A stretch of DNA of 64,000 bases from Saussurea involucrata (Eukaryota > Streptophyta > Magnoliopsida > Asterales > Asteraceae). How positions within the stretch are numbered: the first letter of the stretch is position 1; every line of letters starts with the position of its first letter. Below the pieces are notes generated by a model. The model ran no database searches. It was given only the letters and a program-made list of their open reading frames with translations, and was not told the origin of the DNA. Positions 32,737 through 43,152 of the stretch are shown here, piece after piece. The translations under genes and the position numbers were made by a program. The stretch covers positions 38,788,850-38,852,849 of the forward strand of contig CM066321.1 of assembly GCA_033807775.1 (NCBI GenBank), read 5' to 3'.

Positions 32737-33291
32737 CTAATAGAGTGATCGTCAAGAGAAACTTCACTTAGAAGTTGAATTATGTGCACTCTCAAAAATA
32801 TAAGATCAGAAAAAGACAATTAAAGTCAGAAAGATTTTCAAAAATTAAAATCTGAAAAACAAATTATAAATTCGTCTTCCAAAAATTAATTCTGAAAAAT
32901 CAGCGCGGAAATATTGAACTTTAATCTCCAAAGCTGCAAAATCATAGAAAAATATATCAGTTATGATCAAATGCAGATAAAATGATAAAATTGATAACAA
33001 GATGACTAAAATGAAAAATAAAATGAAAAATAAAATGAAAAATAAAATGAAAAACAAGGACTAAAAACAACACAAAAATGACTAAAAGTGTAAAAATACA
33101 AACTATAGGGACTAAAAGAGTAAATATCTAAAAGATATAACCTACAAGGACTAAAAATGTAAAATTCTAAAAGTGAAAAGTCCAGGGAATGAAAATGAAA
33201 AAACTTAAACCTATAAACTCCAGGGACCAAAAGAGTAAAAACCTAAAACCTAAACTCAAGGGACCAGATTTGACACACCCTGAAACTATTA
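32737..33291 (-). other. E5 leader, part 1
   Basis: No gene. It has an AATAAAATGAAA tandem repeat (33005-33055) and GGGACTAAAAGAG-type units like the E2 leader. Confidence 0.6.
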
Positions 33292-33694
33292 GTCCCTACC
33301 GAGTAGCGCGTGTTTTTACCGTTCCTTCTTCGAGCAAATTCGTACCAAGTTCTTAAGCCGAATTCCTACTCAACTCGTGATAAAACGACGGATTCCTTGT
33401 TTTACACTAAGAATGCATTTGGTTTTTCATTCAAAACTCACTCGTTATCATTCTTGTGGGCTTATCGGAACGAGCTCGAGTTTCTACATTTTGGAGATGT
33501 TGTTCGTGCACTTAGTGGAGTACATTGGATCTAAGTTTACTCAAGGTTGAAAATATGATGAATAAGAGCAACATTCAAGGGGGAGCCAAGCCTACATTTG
33601 AAGAATGCACCGCTAAAGTTTTTACAAGGAAATCAAGGGGGGGAGGAGCTAATGATTTGAAGATGATTTGCTTTTCAAAACTTTAGGGGGAGAA
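33292..33694 (+). other. Truncated type B 3' region
   Basis: Matches 38480-38726 in part (CAAGGGGGAGCCAAGCC, GGGGGAGAATGTTAGG), with ~150 extra bases at 33350-33540. It ends in the polypurine tract TTTAGGGGGAGAA. No gene. Confidence 0.7.
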
Positions 33695-33958
33695 TGTTAG
33701 GACACTGAAGTTGTCCTTTATAATAGAAAGTTTTGTAAAGCAATAGTTGTGTTAAAGGGCTTATGCTTAATTGTTGTAGCAAGTGATGAAGACTATAAAT
33801 AGGTCTTTACTTGTAGTTTGTATGAGATGAATTCATTAATACAAGATGTAGATCTCTAATCACTTTGTGTTCTCTCTAGGTTAGATTTCCTTTTCAATAA
33901 TGTTCTTCATCATCTTGTTACACAATACTTGGATTGTATGAAGATCATGGACCTAACA
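33695..33958 (+). repeat. E9 LTR B, first copy
   Basis: 264 bp, TGTTAGGACAC...GGACCTAACA, with CTATAAATAGG as TATA box (about 33793). Differs from 38727-38990 at a handful of positions. Confidence 0.92.
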
Positions 33959-34660
33959 AGTGGTATCAGAGCCAAATCGAAGAATTTTTCATCGATACGA
34001 TCATCGGATCTTCATAATTCAAGCGTTTTTAGCCCTATTTTGCTCATATTTCGGAGATTTATGGTGTTTGTTCAAGAAAAAAGTCGAACTCACTTTTTGG
34101 ATCAAAACTTCATCAAATCGATCGAATTACATGTTTTGATCAACTAGAAATCTGTTCATCTTCATTTTTCGAATAAGTCTGCGAAAGAATCACTGAAATT
34201 GGTCAAGAATTGAAGAAGTTATGATGATTTTAGTGATTTTCGAATGCTGTTACTTGAATTCGGATTATTCTTGATGAATTCGGATTATTCTTGATGAATT
34301 CGGATCCTTCATCGTTTACTGTTCATTGATGAATTCGGATCCTTCATCATTTACTGTTCATTGATGAATTCGGATCCTTCATCATTTATTGTTCATTGAT
34401 GGTTTCGAATCCTTCATGCTTTTCTGTTCATGGTTTCGGATGCTACTACTGTTTGGATGACTTAGATGGTTTCAAATCATTCTGAGTTGATGATTTCGAA
34501 TCTTGTGAAGTTCAAAATATCTCTAAACTTGGTCATCTTAGTTCTGAGTGGTTCTCGGAATGTGCTTACACCTAAAGGTTCAAAGGTATGGATGGCTTCG
34601 CATCTTTCTAATCCTCATTCTAATGGTTTCGAATTCCATTTATTCAAGATAGGCATGGTT
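33959..34660 (+). other. E9 leader after LTR B with primer-binding site
   Basis: TGGTATCAGAGCC at 33961-33973 (tRNA-Met). The leader then matches 36932-37556 closely and carries GATGAATTCGGATCCTTC repeats (34250-34400). It switches abruptly at about 34660 to the 3' region type of E4/E7. No gene. Confidence 0.8.
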
Positions 34661-36593
34661 TCTACCACTTTGAAAACTTGAATCTTTACAAATTTAATTC
34701 AATGAGATAAAATTTTCAATTTTCATTCAATGAATTAAATGTGTGCTAAAAGATGATTTTACAAGTATTTTTGTTTTATCCGAGTTATATTTGTTTCAAC
34801 TTTCACCTCTGAAATTAATCGAAAGGTCAGCAAAACATGAATGAAATTATGTTGAATGCTCAAAGTTATGTGAATCTGGACTTATATAGAATATAATGCT
34901 CAAAAAGCCTAAATGTCAGAATGATGGATGGAAATGAAAATATGGGAGAAGCACTATGTTTTAGAACCAAGTGATTGAGATAAATTGTTGCACTATCATT
35001 TAGTTTGAAAGTTTGTGCCTGTGGCCTTTCTGGTTTGGGAGAGTAAGTCCTAAGGGGTGCTCGACACCTAGTCCCTAAGATCAACTGGTCTGGGATCGGC
35101 TGACCCAAATCCTGCAATAGAACCAGATAGAAAGCCATGTTCTACTGGTACAAATGGGTTTAAGATATATCGATGTGGCCTTTCTGGTTTGGGAAATTAA
35201 GTTCTAAGGGGTGCTCGTCACCTAGCACCTAAGGCCAACTGGTCTGGGATCTGCTAACCCAAATCCTGCTATAGAACCAGATAGAAAGTCATGTTTAACG
35301 GTGTATCTTATTCTTACTAAACTTTTTGATCAAAAGATGCCATTGAGCACAAAATCAAAGGATGCCAATGAGCACAAAATCAAAAGATGCCAATGAGCAC
35401 AAAATCAAAAGATTCCAATGTGCACAAAATCAAAAGATGCCAAAGAGCACACATCTCTTGAAACTTGGGGAAAATACAAAGTCGTGATAAACCCGTAAAT
35501 TTATGAAATTCTGATTTTGGACAAATAGTGTGAGTAGAGCAAAGTATTCTTATATGTTTTAGAATTGCATACGCTTGATGCTAATCATATTTCGCATGCT
35601 AGCACACCAAATAGATTTAATAAAGGGGTTGAAACTTAACATTTTTAACTTGATATACAATGACTTGTATTTGATTCCAAACACATGCATTTGATTTCAT
35701 TTGATTGAAAAATCTGTTAAATTTCATTAAGCTGAATTTCTTTTGTAAAGCTTTCAAATGATCAAAAGTTAGTAGTTATAAAATAAAATTCAATGAATTT
35801 TACTTTCCTTGTGCAATGTGTTTTTGCTACAATTTCAAATACTGTGCGTTATTGAAATATATGCATACTTTCAGGGGGAGAAAACAAATTGCTCCAGAAT
35901 TCTTATTTTGAGGGGGAGCAAGGTTATCCACTAAGGAGGAGATTGTTAGTAATACTAAGAGACACGACTGAAATTGAAGAAGGTTTTCGATGATAATGAT
36001 GCTCACTTTCATCGAAAAGGGGGAGAAATGTTTAATTCAATTTCATGTCAAAGAGCTTTCAAGTCAAAGAGCTTTCATGTCAAAGAACTTTCAAGTCAAA
36101 GATTCGTGAACAAAGACTGAAGATCAGGGGGAGAAGGATCATGTGAAGTCCAAATGTTGCTGAATTTGGTTATCTTAGTTCTGAGTTGTTCTCGGAATGC
36201 GCTTACACCTAAAAGTTCAACAATGTGGATGGTTTCACATCTTTCTGATCCAAACTCTAATTGTTTCTGATTCATCTTGTTCCGAATTGATGGTTTTTTA
36301 CAAAGATCGGAATTTCATGTTCAAGACTTGAAGACAATCTGTTGAAGATTTTATTGAAGAAGATTGATTTTTCAAAGAGAAAGACAAAGACTTTTCATGT
36401 TTGACTGAAGATTCTTCAAATCTGAGTTCTTAAAGAATGTCAAAGCATATAGTTCGCCGTGAACTAATGAAGATAAAGATGTTTGAAGATTATCTTAGCT
36501 TCAAAGTTTAAAGTGATCAAAGTTAAAGTTTTGAAGATCAAGAGCTGAAGACTACTGTCATATTTTTTAAATCTTGAATCCAAAGGGGGAGAT
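34661..36593 (+). other. E9 internal 3' region
   Basis: Homologous to E4 9457-11479 and E7 59600-61410 but lacking the hairpin array. It contains the structured module pair and the 24-nt repeat array (35334-35452). Several AGGGGGAG tracts end with AAAGGGGGAGAT before LTR A. No gene. Confidence 0.8.
35023..35290 (+). ncRNA. Duplicated structured module (E9 copies)
   Basis: Modules at 35023-35136 and 35177-35290, start-to-start 154 nt. Arms and internal hairpins are as in E4. In copy b the internal hairpin reads GGTG-CTCGT-CACC. Confidence 0.6.
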
Positions 36594-36929
36594 TGTTAGA
36601 GCATTATTGTATTCAAGATTTATTGTTAAAGTCTTGTTATGGTCAAACAATGTAAAAGTCAAAGATAGTCAAAGTCAAAGTAGCTTTAATTGAAAAGTCA
36701 AAGTAGATTAGATTTAATGCTTTGTAATCCTAGGTATAAATAGGATTAGTTAGATTAGATGTGAAGTAAGTGAAAAGAAAGCAATTCATTAGTGATCTTA
36801 ATTGTAATATTCTAGAGAGAGAAGTGAGAGCATTCTAGAGAGAGAAAGTGCATAATTCCTATGTAAATCTCTATTATGTTCAAGATCAATGGATGATTTG
36901 ATGATTACCTAATAGAAACTGGTTTCACA
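36594..36929 (+). repeat. E9 internal LTR A
   Basis: 336 bp, TGTTAGAGCATTATTG...GGTTTCACA, same type as the E2 3' LTR. A polypurine tract lies before it and a PBS after it, so it looks like a complete LTR inside a type B element. Confidence 0.92.
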
Positions 36930-38040
36930 ATTGGTATCAGAGCCAAATCGAAGAATTTTTCATCGATACGATCATCGGATCTTCACAATTCAAGTGTTTT
37001 TAGCCCTATTTTGCTCAGATTTCGGAGATTTATGGTGTTTGTTCAAGAAAAAAGTCGAACTCACTTTTTGGATCAAAACTTCATCAAATCGATCGAATTA
37101 CATGTTTTGATCAACTAGAAATCTGTTCATCTTCATTTTTCGAATAAGTCTGCGATAGAATCACTGAAATTGGTCAAGAATTGAAGAAGTTATGATGATT
37201 TTAGTGATTTTCGAATGCTGTTACTTGAATTCGGATTATTCTTGATGAATTCGGATTATTCTTGATGAATTCGGATCCTTCATCGTTTACTGTTCATTGA
37301 TGATTTCAGATCCTTCATGTTTTACTGTTCATGGTTTCGGATGCTACTATTGTTTGGATGGCTTAGATGGTTTCGAATTGTTCAGAGTTGTTGGTTTCGG
37401 ATCTTGTGAAGTCCGAAATATTGCTGAATTTGGTCATCTTAGTTCTGAATTTCGGAATGTGCTTACACCTAAAGGTTCAAAGGTATGGATGGCTTCACAT
37501 CTTTCTAATCCTCATTCTAATGGTTTCGAATTCCATTTATTCAAGATAGGCATGGTTTCGCATCCAACATGATACGAAATGGCTTGATTTCGAACCCTAC
37601 ATGATCCGGATTCATTGATTTCGGACCCTTCATGATTCGAATTGCCCTGATTTCGGACCCTTCATGATTCGAATTGTCCTGATTTCGAACCCTTCATGAT
37701 TCGAATTGAGTGATTTCGAACCCTTCATGATTCGAATTCCATGATTTCGAACCCTTCACGATCCGAATTCATTGATTTCGCACTCTACATGATTCGAATT
37801 CCCTGATTTCGCACCCAACATGATCCGAATGGAGTGATTTCGAACCCTTCATGATCCGAATTCCCATGATTTCGGACCCTTCTTGTTCCGACTTCCTTGA
37901 TTTCGAATCCTACTTGATCCGAATTGAGCTGATTTCGCACCCTACTTAATCCAGATTCATTGGTTTCGGATGCTTCATTGATTTCGAATCCTACTTGATC
38001 CGAATTGAGCGGAACCCCCGTGCTAAGTCTCAGGAGGGGG
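36930..38040 (+). other. E9 second leader with TTTCGAACCC repeat array
   Basis: PBS TGGTATCAGAGCC at 36932-36944. From 37560 to about 38020 there are some 15 units near 31 bp of GATTTCGAACCCTTCATGAT followed by a TCGAATT/TCCGAATT block. No gene. Confidence 0.8.
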
Positions 38041-38726
38041 ACATTGTTCATGAAATGTAGCATAAGGCGTGTGTGACATCATTCTTATATTAAGTGTGCC
38101 ACATACATTTAGCAACTGTCAAAGTTTAAAAGAGCTCAAGTCTTTCAATAATATTCAGAAGTTGATTGTTGGAGTTCAGTCTTTGATTGGATTGGAAGAC
38201 ACGCTTGAATATTTGCAATCATTATTCTGAAGTTTTGTTGACGATGCTAGACCTTTGAGTGCTCTTTATCATTCTTCTGACTTGATCAACCAGAATTGTG
38301 AGAGCTTGCAATCATTGTTCTGGTGCTTTGGTTGTGATTCAGACTTTTGAGTGCTTATAATCATCCAGCTATTTCTTGAAGATTGAAGTTCTGGATTCTC
38401 TTCATTCAGTGGCTTAAAGTATTTTGAAGACGAGCATATCTCTACAGTTGCTGAACAATGTTATTTGCTTGGGTCGTCTCATCCCTACCTAGTAGTGCGT
38501 GCTTATTACCGTTCCTCCTTCAAGCAAGACGGATTCTTTGTTTTTCACTAAATGCATACACTTTGAAGATGATTTTAGGGCATTTAGTCGAGGCTAAGAG
38601 CAACTTTCAAGGGGGAGCCAAGCCTACATTTGAAGAATGCACCGCTAAAGTTTTTACAAGGAAATCAAGGGGGAGAGGAGCTAATGATTTGAAGATGATT
38701 TGCTTTCCAAAACTTTAGGGGGAGAA
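38041..38726 (+). other. Type B 3' region and polypurine tract
   Basis: No gene recognised. It ends TTTAGGGGGAGAA at the LTR. The 38458-38718 open frame is not conserved in the left copy. Confidence 0.65.
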
Positions 38727-38990
38727 TGTTAGGACACTGAAGTTGTCCTTTATAATAGAAAGTTTTGTAAAGCAATAGCTGTGTTAAAGGGCTTATGCTT
38801 AATTGTTGTAGCAAGTGATGAAGACTATAAATAGGTCTTTACTTGTAGTTTGTAAGAAGTGAATTCATTAATACAAGATGTAGATCTCTAATCACTTTGT
38901 GTTCTCTCTAGGTTAGATTTCTTTTTCAATAATGTTCTTCATCATCTTGTTACACAATACTTGGATTGTATGAAGATCATGGACCTAACA
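38727..38990 (+). repeat. E9 LTR B, last copy
   Basis: 264 bp; pairs with 33695-33958. Its last ~70 bases equal 23635-23704 in the chimeric E2 LTR. Confidence 0.92.
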
Positions 38991-39595
38991 AATTCTAATT
39001 AACGGATTTAACGGAGTTAGGACCAAAAATGTTACAAAACTAACGGAACTAACGGCGTTCCGTTAATTAATGTTCATCATCTTCATCATCGACGATCTAA
39101 TTGTCTCTTCTTCGATTTTCTTCGAGATTTCACGTCAAAAGTGATTTTCTTTTGATTTCTTTTTGATCTTTGATCGTGGAGAAAGCTTTTCCAACACGAA
39201 GAACCGATTGATATTAGAACGTGAACTTTTCCGGCGAGAATACGTTTTCCGGCGAGAATGCGTTTTCCGGCGAGTCTTTCCAACGACACAATCACACTGA
39301 TTTCTTGTTGGATCTTGCGTCTAACAACTGCTATAGAATCTAAGTAATCCAACGAACTGATCTGTGATTAAAATACAATAAAACTCCGGCGAAAAGTTCA
39401 ACTTCCGGCGATCCCGTTTTTCGGGCAAGGTCTCCGGCGAAGACGAAATTTCAGATTTCTCAACCAAAAGTGAAACTGAAGATTGCTTTGTGTTCCAAAT
39501 GCATCAACTAACTGATCGGAAAAGAAATTATCAATTGAAACAAACCTTAAACTTCAAAACCCATTAACATTTTCAATGAAAGCTTCGATGATCAA
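38991..39595 (-). other. E5 leader, part 2
   Basis: AACGGA-rich and TTTTCCGGCGAG-rich sequence like the E2 leader (16700-17290). No PBS or LTR follows, so E5 is truncated here. No gene. Confidence 0.55.
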
Positions 39596-39599
39596 AATC

Positions 39600-40411
39600 C
39601 TTGCGAAAACATATGATATGTAGCTTTCGAAAACAATGTCAGTGCCTTGCGAAAACACTCTCCAGTGAGTTACGAAAACGTTTTTTCTCAGCTTGCGAAA
39701 ACTTTTAACACTGCTTGCGAAAACTTCATATATGCTTACTGTAGGTTACACAGAAATGCTACCAATGAGTATGTAAACCTAAAGGGTCGCACACAAAGAA
39801 CACATTTGCTTCCATTAGAAAGAATCCTGTTAAAGTCACGTTTGACAGTTAAATAGTTATTCTTGGAAGAATAACTAAATAATATGTGTAAAATGTAATT
39901 ATGATAATTACACGGTTCTATCTGTAAATATGAATAATGATCTTTTAGATAAATATAAATATTATTTATATAATTATCCAAATAATTATTCGGATCCAAA
40001 TGATTTGAATTCAAATAATTACAGATAGACATAAATCATATTTACTGTCAATATAAATAGGATGTCAGGTCATTTGTTTTCTGACGACCAATTCGATTCT
40101 CTGAATCTGAATTATACACATACACATATTTAGAATTAGGGTTTTTTTGGGCTAGCACTCGGTGGAATTCGCGTGTGGATACCGTTAGAGGAAATCTACA
40201 TTGATTTTTTAGTGCCCCGATCGTTCAACCACAACAAATCCCAAAAGGTACAATTCTAAACAACCTATGGTGTGTTATTATGTTTTAATTAAATGCTTCA
40301 TTGGATCCGATTGGGTTTTGTCTTTTAGGAATGTTTTCTATAATTCCGTAACCAATGTTATCTATTTTTTCGATGCGTTTAACGGTTACGAATCGTATCA
40401 AATCCCAACAG
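39600..40411 (+). promoter_or_regulatory. Pararetrovirus intergenic promoter and RNA leader
   Basis: Six copies of a CTTGCGAAAAC-like motif (39600-39730, two degenerate: CTTTCGAAAAC, GTTACGAAAAC) lie upstream of TATAAATA at 40052-40059. Between them is an AT-rich stretch rich in ATAATTAT (39850-40030). Transcription would start near 40085 and read toward the PBS. No gene. Confidence 0.65.
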
Positions 40412-40424
40412 TGGTATCAGAGCC
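40412..40424 (+). promoter_or_regulatory. Pararetrovirus tRNA-Met primer-binding site
   Basis: TGGTATCAGAGCC, 13 bases complementary to initiator tRNA-Met; by convention it marks position 1 of caulimovirid genomes. No LTR adjoins it, which separates it from the retrotransposon sites. Confidence 0.85.
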
Positions 40425-40578
40425 GCTTTGATGTTATTTAATTAAAAGAGGAACAATTATAATATGGCAAATAAATTTAAATTATGACTTGTTCTTAATT
40501 GATCCCAAATTTTTATATGTGTGTATGTATTATGACAATCTATGTTTTAACACAAATCTTTAAAAAAAAATTCTTCAT

Positions 40579-41266
40579 ATGAATCTTTTTAGAATGGGAA
40601 ATGATACTGTTCAAAACAGTATGACTGAGGAATATGATATTTCCCAGAATCTCGATTTATTAAACAGATGGACTATTCCAAAAGTTGAACCTAAATTAAT
40701 TTATAAATTAGGTGCTTTTGAAAAGATAGGTTTAAAACAAATAGTTAAGACCACTGAGTCCTCTATTCCTTTACATGAAGATGAAATGATTATCCGATTG
40801 TTAAACAGATCTGATATCTTTCCATTCATGAAGACTCATAAGTTCTTACATATAGGTCTTGTCCAAATTGCATTTAGACCTTTAACCCTTGAAGGGTTAC
40901 CAGAAAGCTTTTGTTGCAGCTTTACGGGATGGTAGAAATATGAATTGGAAACAGTCCCTAATGGGAATCATCCAATCAAGTTTGGCCCATAGACCAGTCT
41001 TTTTTGATGTATATCCTAATTTGTGCTTATCTTTGTCTCATATAAATATTCTTGATGCTTTAACGTTAAATGTTAAAACAAATGGCTATAGTTATACGCC
41101 AGGGACAGAAGTTATATGTATCTTTTATCGTATATATTATAAACCTCTTTATACTTTAAATCCTATGTGTAAAAAGGTTGACAAAGAGAAAAATGAAACT
41201 ATTTTAATAGAAACAAATTTTAATAAATCTAGTATTACTACTAGAAGGCCTGTAAAATGGGAATAA
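40579..41266 (+). pseudogene. Pararetrovirus movement protein region, frameshifted
   Basis: 30K-superfamily movement protein of caulimovirid type, which would form tubules at plasmodesmata. Recognisable pieces: FMKTHKFLHIGLVQIAFRPL before the break, then AALRDGRNMNWKQSLMGII, DVYPNLCLSL and GYSYTPGTEVICIFYRIYY. A single-base shift lies at about 40893-40912, where the two open frames (40579-40935, 40889-41266) overlap. A stop at 41264-41266 ends the second. The ATG at 40579 is the first with a long downstream frame after the PBS. Confidence 0.85.
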
Positions 41267-42633
41267 ATTATATTTCCAGACAACTGGACAATTACTCACG
41301 ATATTCGGAGAAATCCCATAGTCCAGAGTGATTTAAAGAATGTCATACAGTCTAATGAAGGAATTGTTCATATACAATTCAATGATGATCATAGAAGATT
41401 ACTTTCCTCAAGTAACCTTCTTTCAAGAACTAGATCCATGAGATCCCATTTGTCTCCTATTGACTATATTGTCGATCAACAATCTGCCAGAACTTCTACT
41501 TCTTATATAAGAGAAGACATAAGAGAAGTAGATTCTCAAGGCTCTTTAGATCCTATTGATGAAATAAGGATCCAAAGAAATGGTATTGTTAATGGAAAAA
41601 ATATACACAAAATCAAAGAAACTGACACGATGTCAAATTTAAATTTTGTTTAAATGATTGATAAAATTGATTTCTCAAAAGATTCTCCTGCTAGAAAAAT
41701 AATTGCTTCTGATTTCAGAACAAATCCAAATTGGATTAATTTTAAAAATTGGTATTTCAAAAGCTTTATGAGTACTGAAAAAAAGCTTTAGCTAATGAAT
41801 TTTATAGCTTTTGCGAAAAAGAAAATAAGATTTTTGCTTATGTTCCTTGGTTTATAAATAACTATATTAAAGATCATATCAATACTATTGAAAGAAATTT
41901 CAAGATGCTTGGAAAAGGAGGAGGAGGAATTCAAAGAATTCAGACTTCTGTCTATCCCCCACAAGCTACTTTTTCTACAGAAAAAAATAATGTTTATATA
42001 ACATATTCTGCTTTTTCCAAACTTATAGAGGATAAAGTTTTAAATATGACAATTGGTCACATAAATGAGCTTTTAGAAAAACAAAAATATACAAATCTTT
42101 ATCTTATTACTTTAGGAGAAAGATTAGATTCCCTACAAGAAAGTAAGGAAAATTTTTTAGAAAAAATTTCTATTCTCCAAGATATTAAGGATGAAGAAAA
42201 AAATTCTGAGGTTAAATCTAAGGGAGATATAATTTTTACTTCACCTTCTATTCAACCTACCCCTGAAATAAAAAATTTTAAGTTTAAAAATTCAACTTCT
42301 GATATTGAAAAAATGTTAGAAGAAAAGTTTAAAAATCTTTCTATTTCAAAATCCACTATTTCTACTTTAGAAAAACCCATATTTTCTGATACAGAGGAAT
42401 CCTCTGATAATGATCCTCCTAAAGATACTATAAACAAAATGAAATGGGCTGATAGACCTACATCAAATAAATATTATTATCCTCGTCCTACTCCTATGGA
42501 TGTTCTTAATGAAGAGCATGATTATATTATCACAAATAATTATAGCGGAAAATGCATTTATGAGTGAAATTTTGATGGTTTTACTAGTAAACATATTTAT
42601 AATATGGCTCATCGTATGATGATGTATTGTACT
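41267..42633 (+). pseudogene. Pararetrovirus region between movement and coat proteins
   Basis: Continues the polyprotein frame: 41438-41653, a stop at 41651, more frame to about 41790, a shift in an A-run, then 41905-42567. It encodes FYSFCEKENKIFAYVPW, TVYPPQATFST-like and a coiled coil (IGHINELLEKQKYTNLYL), then an acidic, serine-rich stretch ending at a stop at 42565-42567. The last codons before E7 (42568-42633) start the coat-protein domain. Function of the coiled coil unknown; virion-associated or assembly roles are typical of this position in relatives. Confidence 0.65.
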
Positions 42634-42890
42634 TGTTAGAGCATTATTGTATTCAAGATTTACTATAAAGTCAATGTTCTGTATTAGTCTATACTGTATT
42701 GTAATTGCCTTTATACCTTGTATGTTATGGGTATAAATAGGCTTGTCTAGATCATTAGCTAGTAACCTTTTAGAAACCTCTTGAGCATTTTGTCATTTGT
42801 ACTTCAGAGATCAATATATGGATGACAAGTTTGCTATCTAGATTCTCTCTACATTTGTTCTTTACATATTGCTAGATTTGGGATTTCACA
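42634..42890 (+). repeat. E7 LTR1
   Basis: 257 bp, TGTTAGAG...TTTCACA, TATA-like GTATAAATAGG at about 42731; same LTR type as E4. Confidence 0.94.
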
Positions 42891-42892
42891 TT

Positions 42893-42904
42893 TGGTATCA
42901 GAGC
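42893..42904 (+). promoter_or_regulatory. E7 primer-binding site 1
   Basis: TGGTATCAGAGC two bases after LTR1. Confidence 0.92.
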
Positions 42905-43152
42905 TAAACAGGAGATTTAAGCAGATCAAAGACCAAATTGAAGATTTTTTGCACTGACCTTGAAGAATTCGGATCTTTTGTTCATCACTGTTCATCTGAA
43001 CACTTATTATTCAGACATAAAGTTTTTCTATATTTTGATTTCTTGGATCATTTCTTAGCATTACTGCACTCGGAATTGATCACTGAAAACTTTTAATTAT
43101 TGGATTATCATCATTTACTGCACAGATTCACACAATTTGATCGAATTTTGGA
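42905..43152 (+). other. E7 first leader
   Basis: Non-coding leader nearly identical to 45724-45980 after LTR2; it supplies the start codon of the captured gene. Confidence 0.8.

Larger units (their letters stand above)
33292..38990 (+). mobile_element. E9: non-coding mosaic element, LTR order B-A-B
   Basis: From about 33292 comes the 3' end of a type B element, LTR B (33695-33958), PBS and leader. Then a 3' region like that of E4/E7, LTR A (36594-36929), a second PBS and leader, a type B 3' region, and LTR B (38727-38990). Nothing codes for protein. The leaders after LTR B and LTR A are almost identical for ~600 bp. The left boundary lacks an LTR, so no target duplication can be matched; the right flank is AATTC. 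Confidence 0.8.
31049..39595 (-). mobile_element. E5: decayed non-autonomous copia-type element, interrupted by E9
   Basis: Minus-strand relative of E2: a hairpin remnant (31055-31077), coiled-coil ORF, 60-nt-class intron and leader with GGGACTAAAA units (to about 33291). After E9 the leader resumes at 38991 (AACGGA and TTTTCCGGCGAG units) to about 39595. Its 3' LTR is not seen (E6 replaces it on the left) and the PBS/5' LTR is missing where the pararetrovirus begins. The right boundary is approximate. Confidence 0.7.

Noticed and set aside
33292..33310. Target-site duplication at the left edge of E9
   Set aside because: No LTR end is present there and no 5-mer matches the right flank AATTC convincingly.
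37560..38020. CRISPR-like look of regular ~31-bp repeats (also 7200-7470)
   Set aside because: Repeats are degenerate and adjacent without unique spacers, in the leader of a plant LTR element with no cas genes.
42893..42904. TGGTATCAGAGC blocks as tRNA gene fragments
   Set aside because: They are primer-binding sites two bases after LTRs (or the pararetrovirus PBS); no tRNA body is present.
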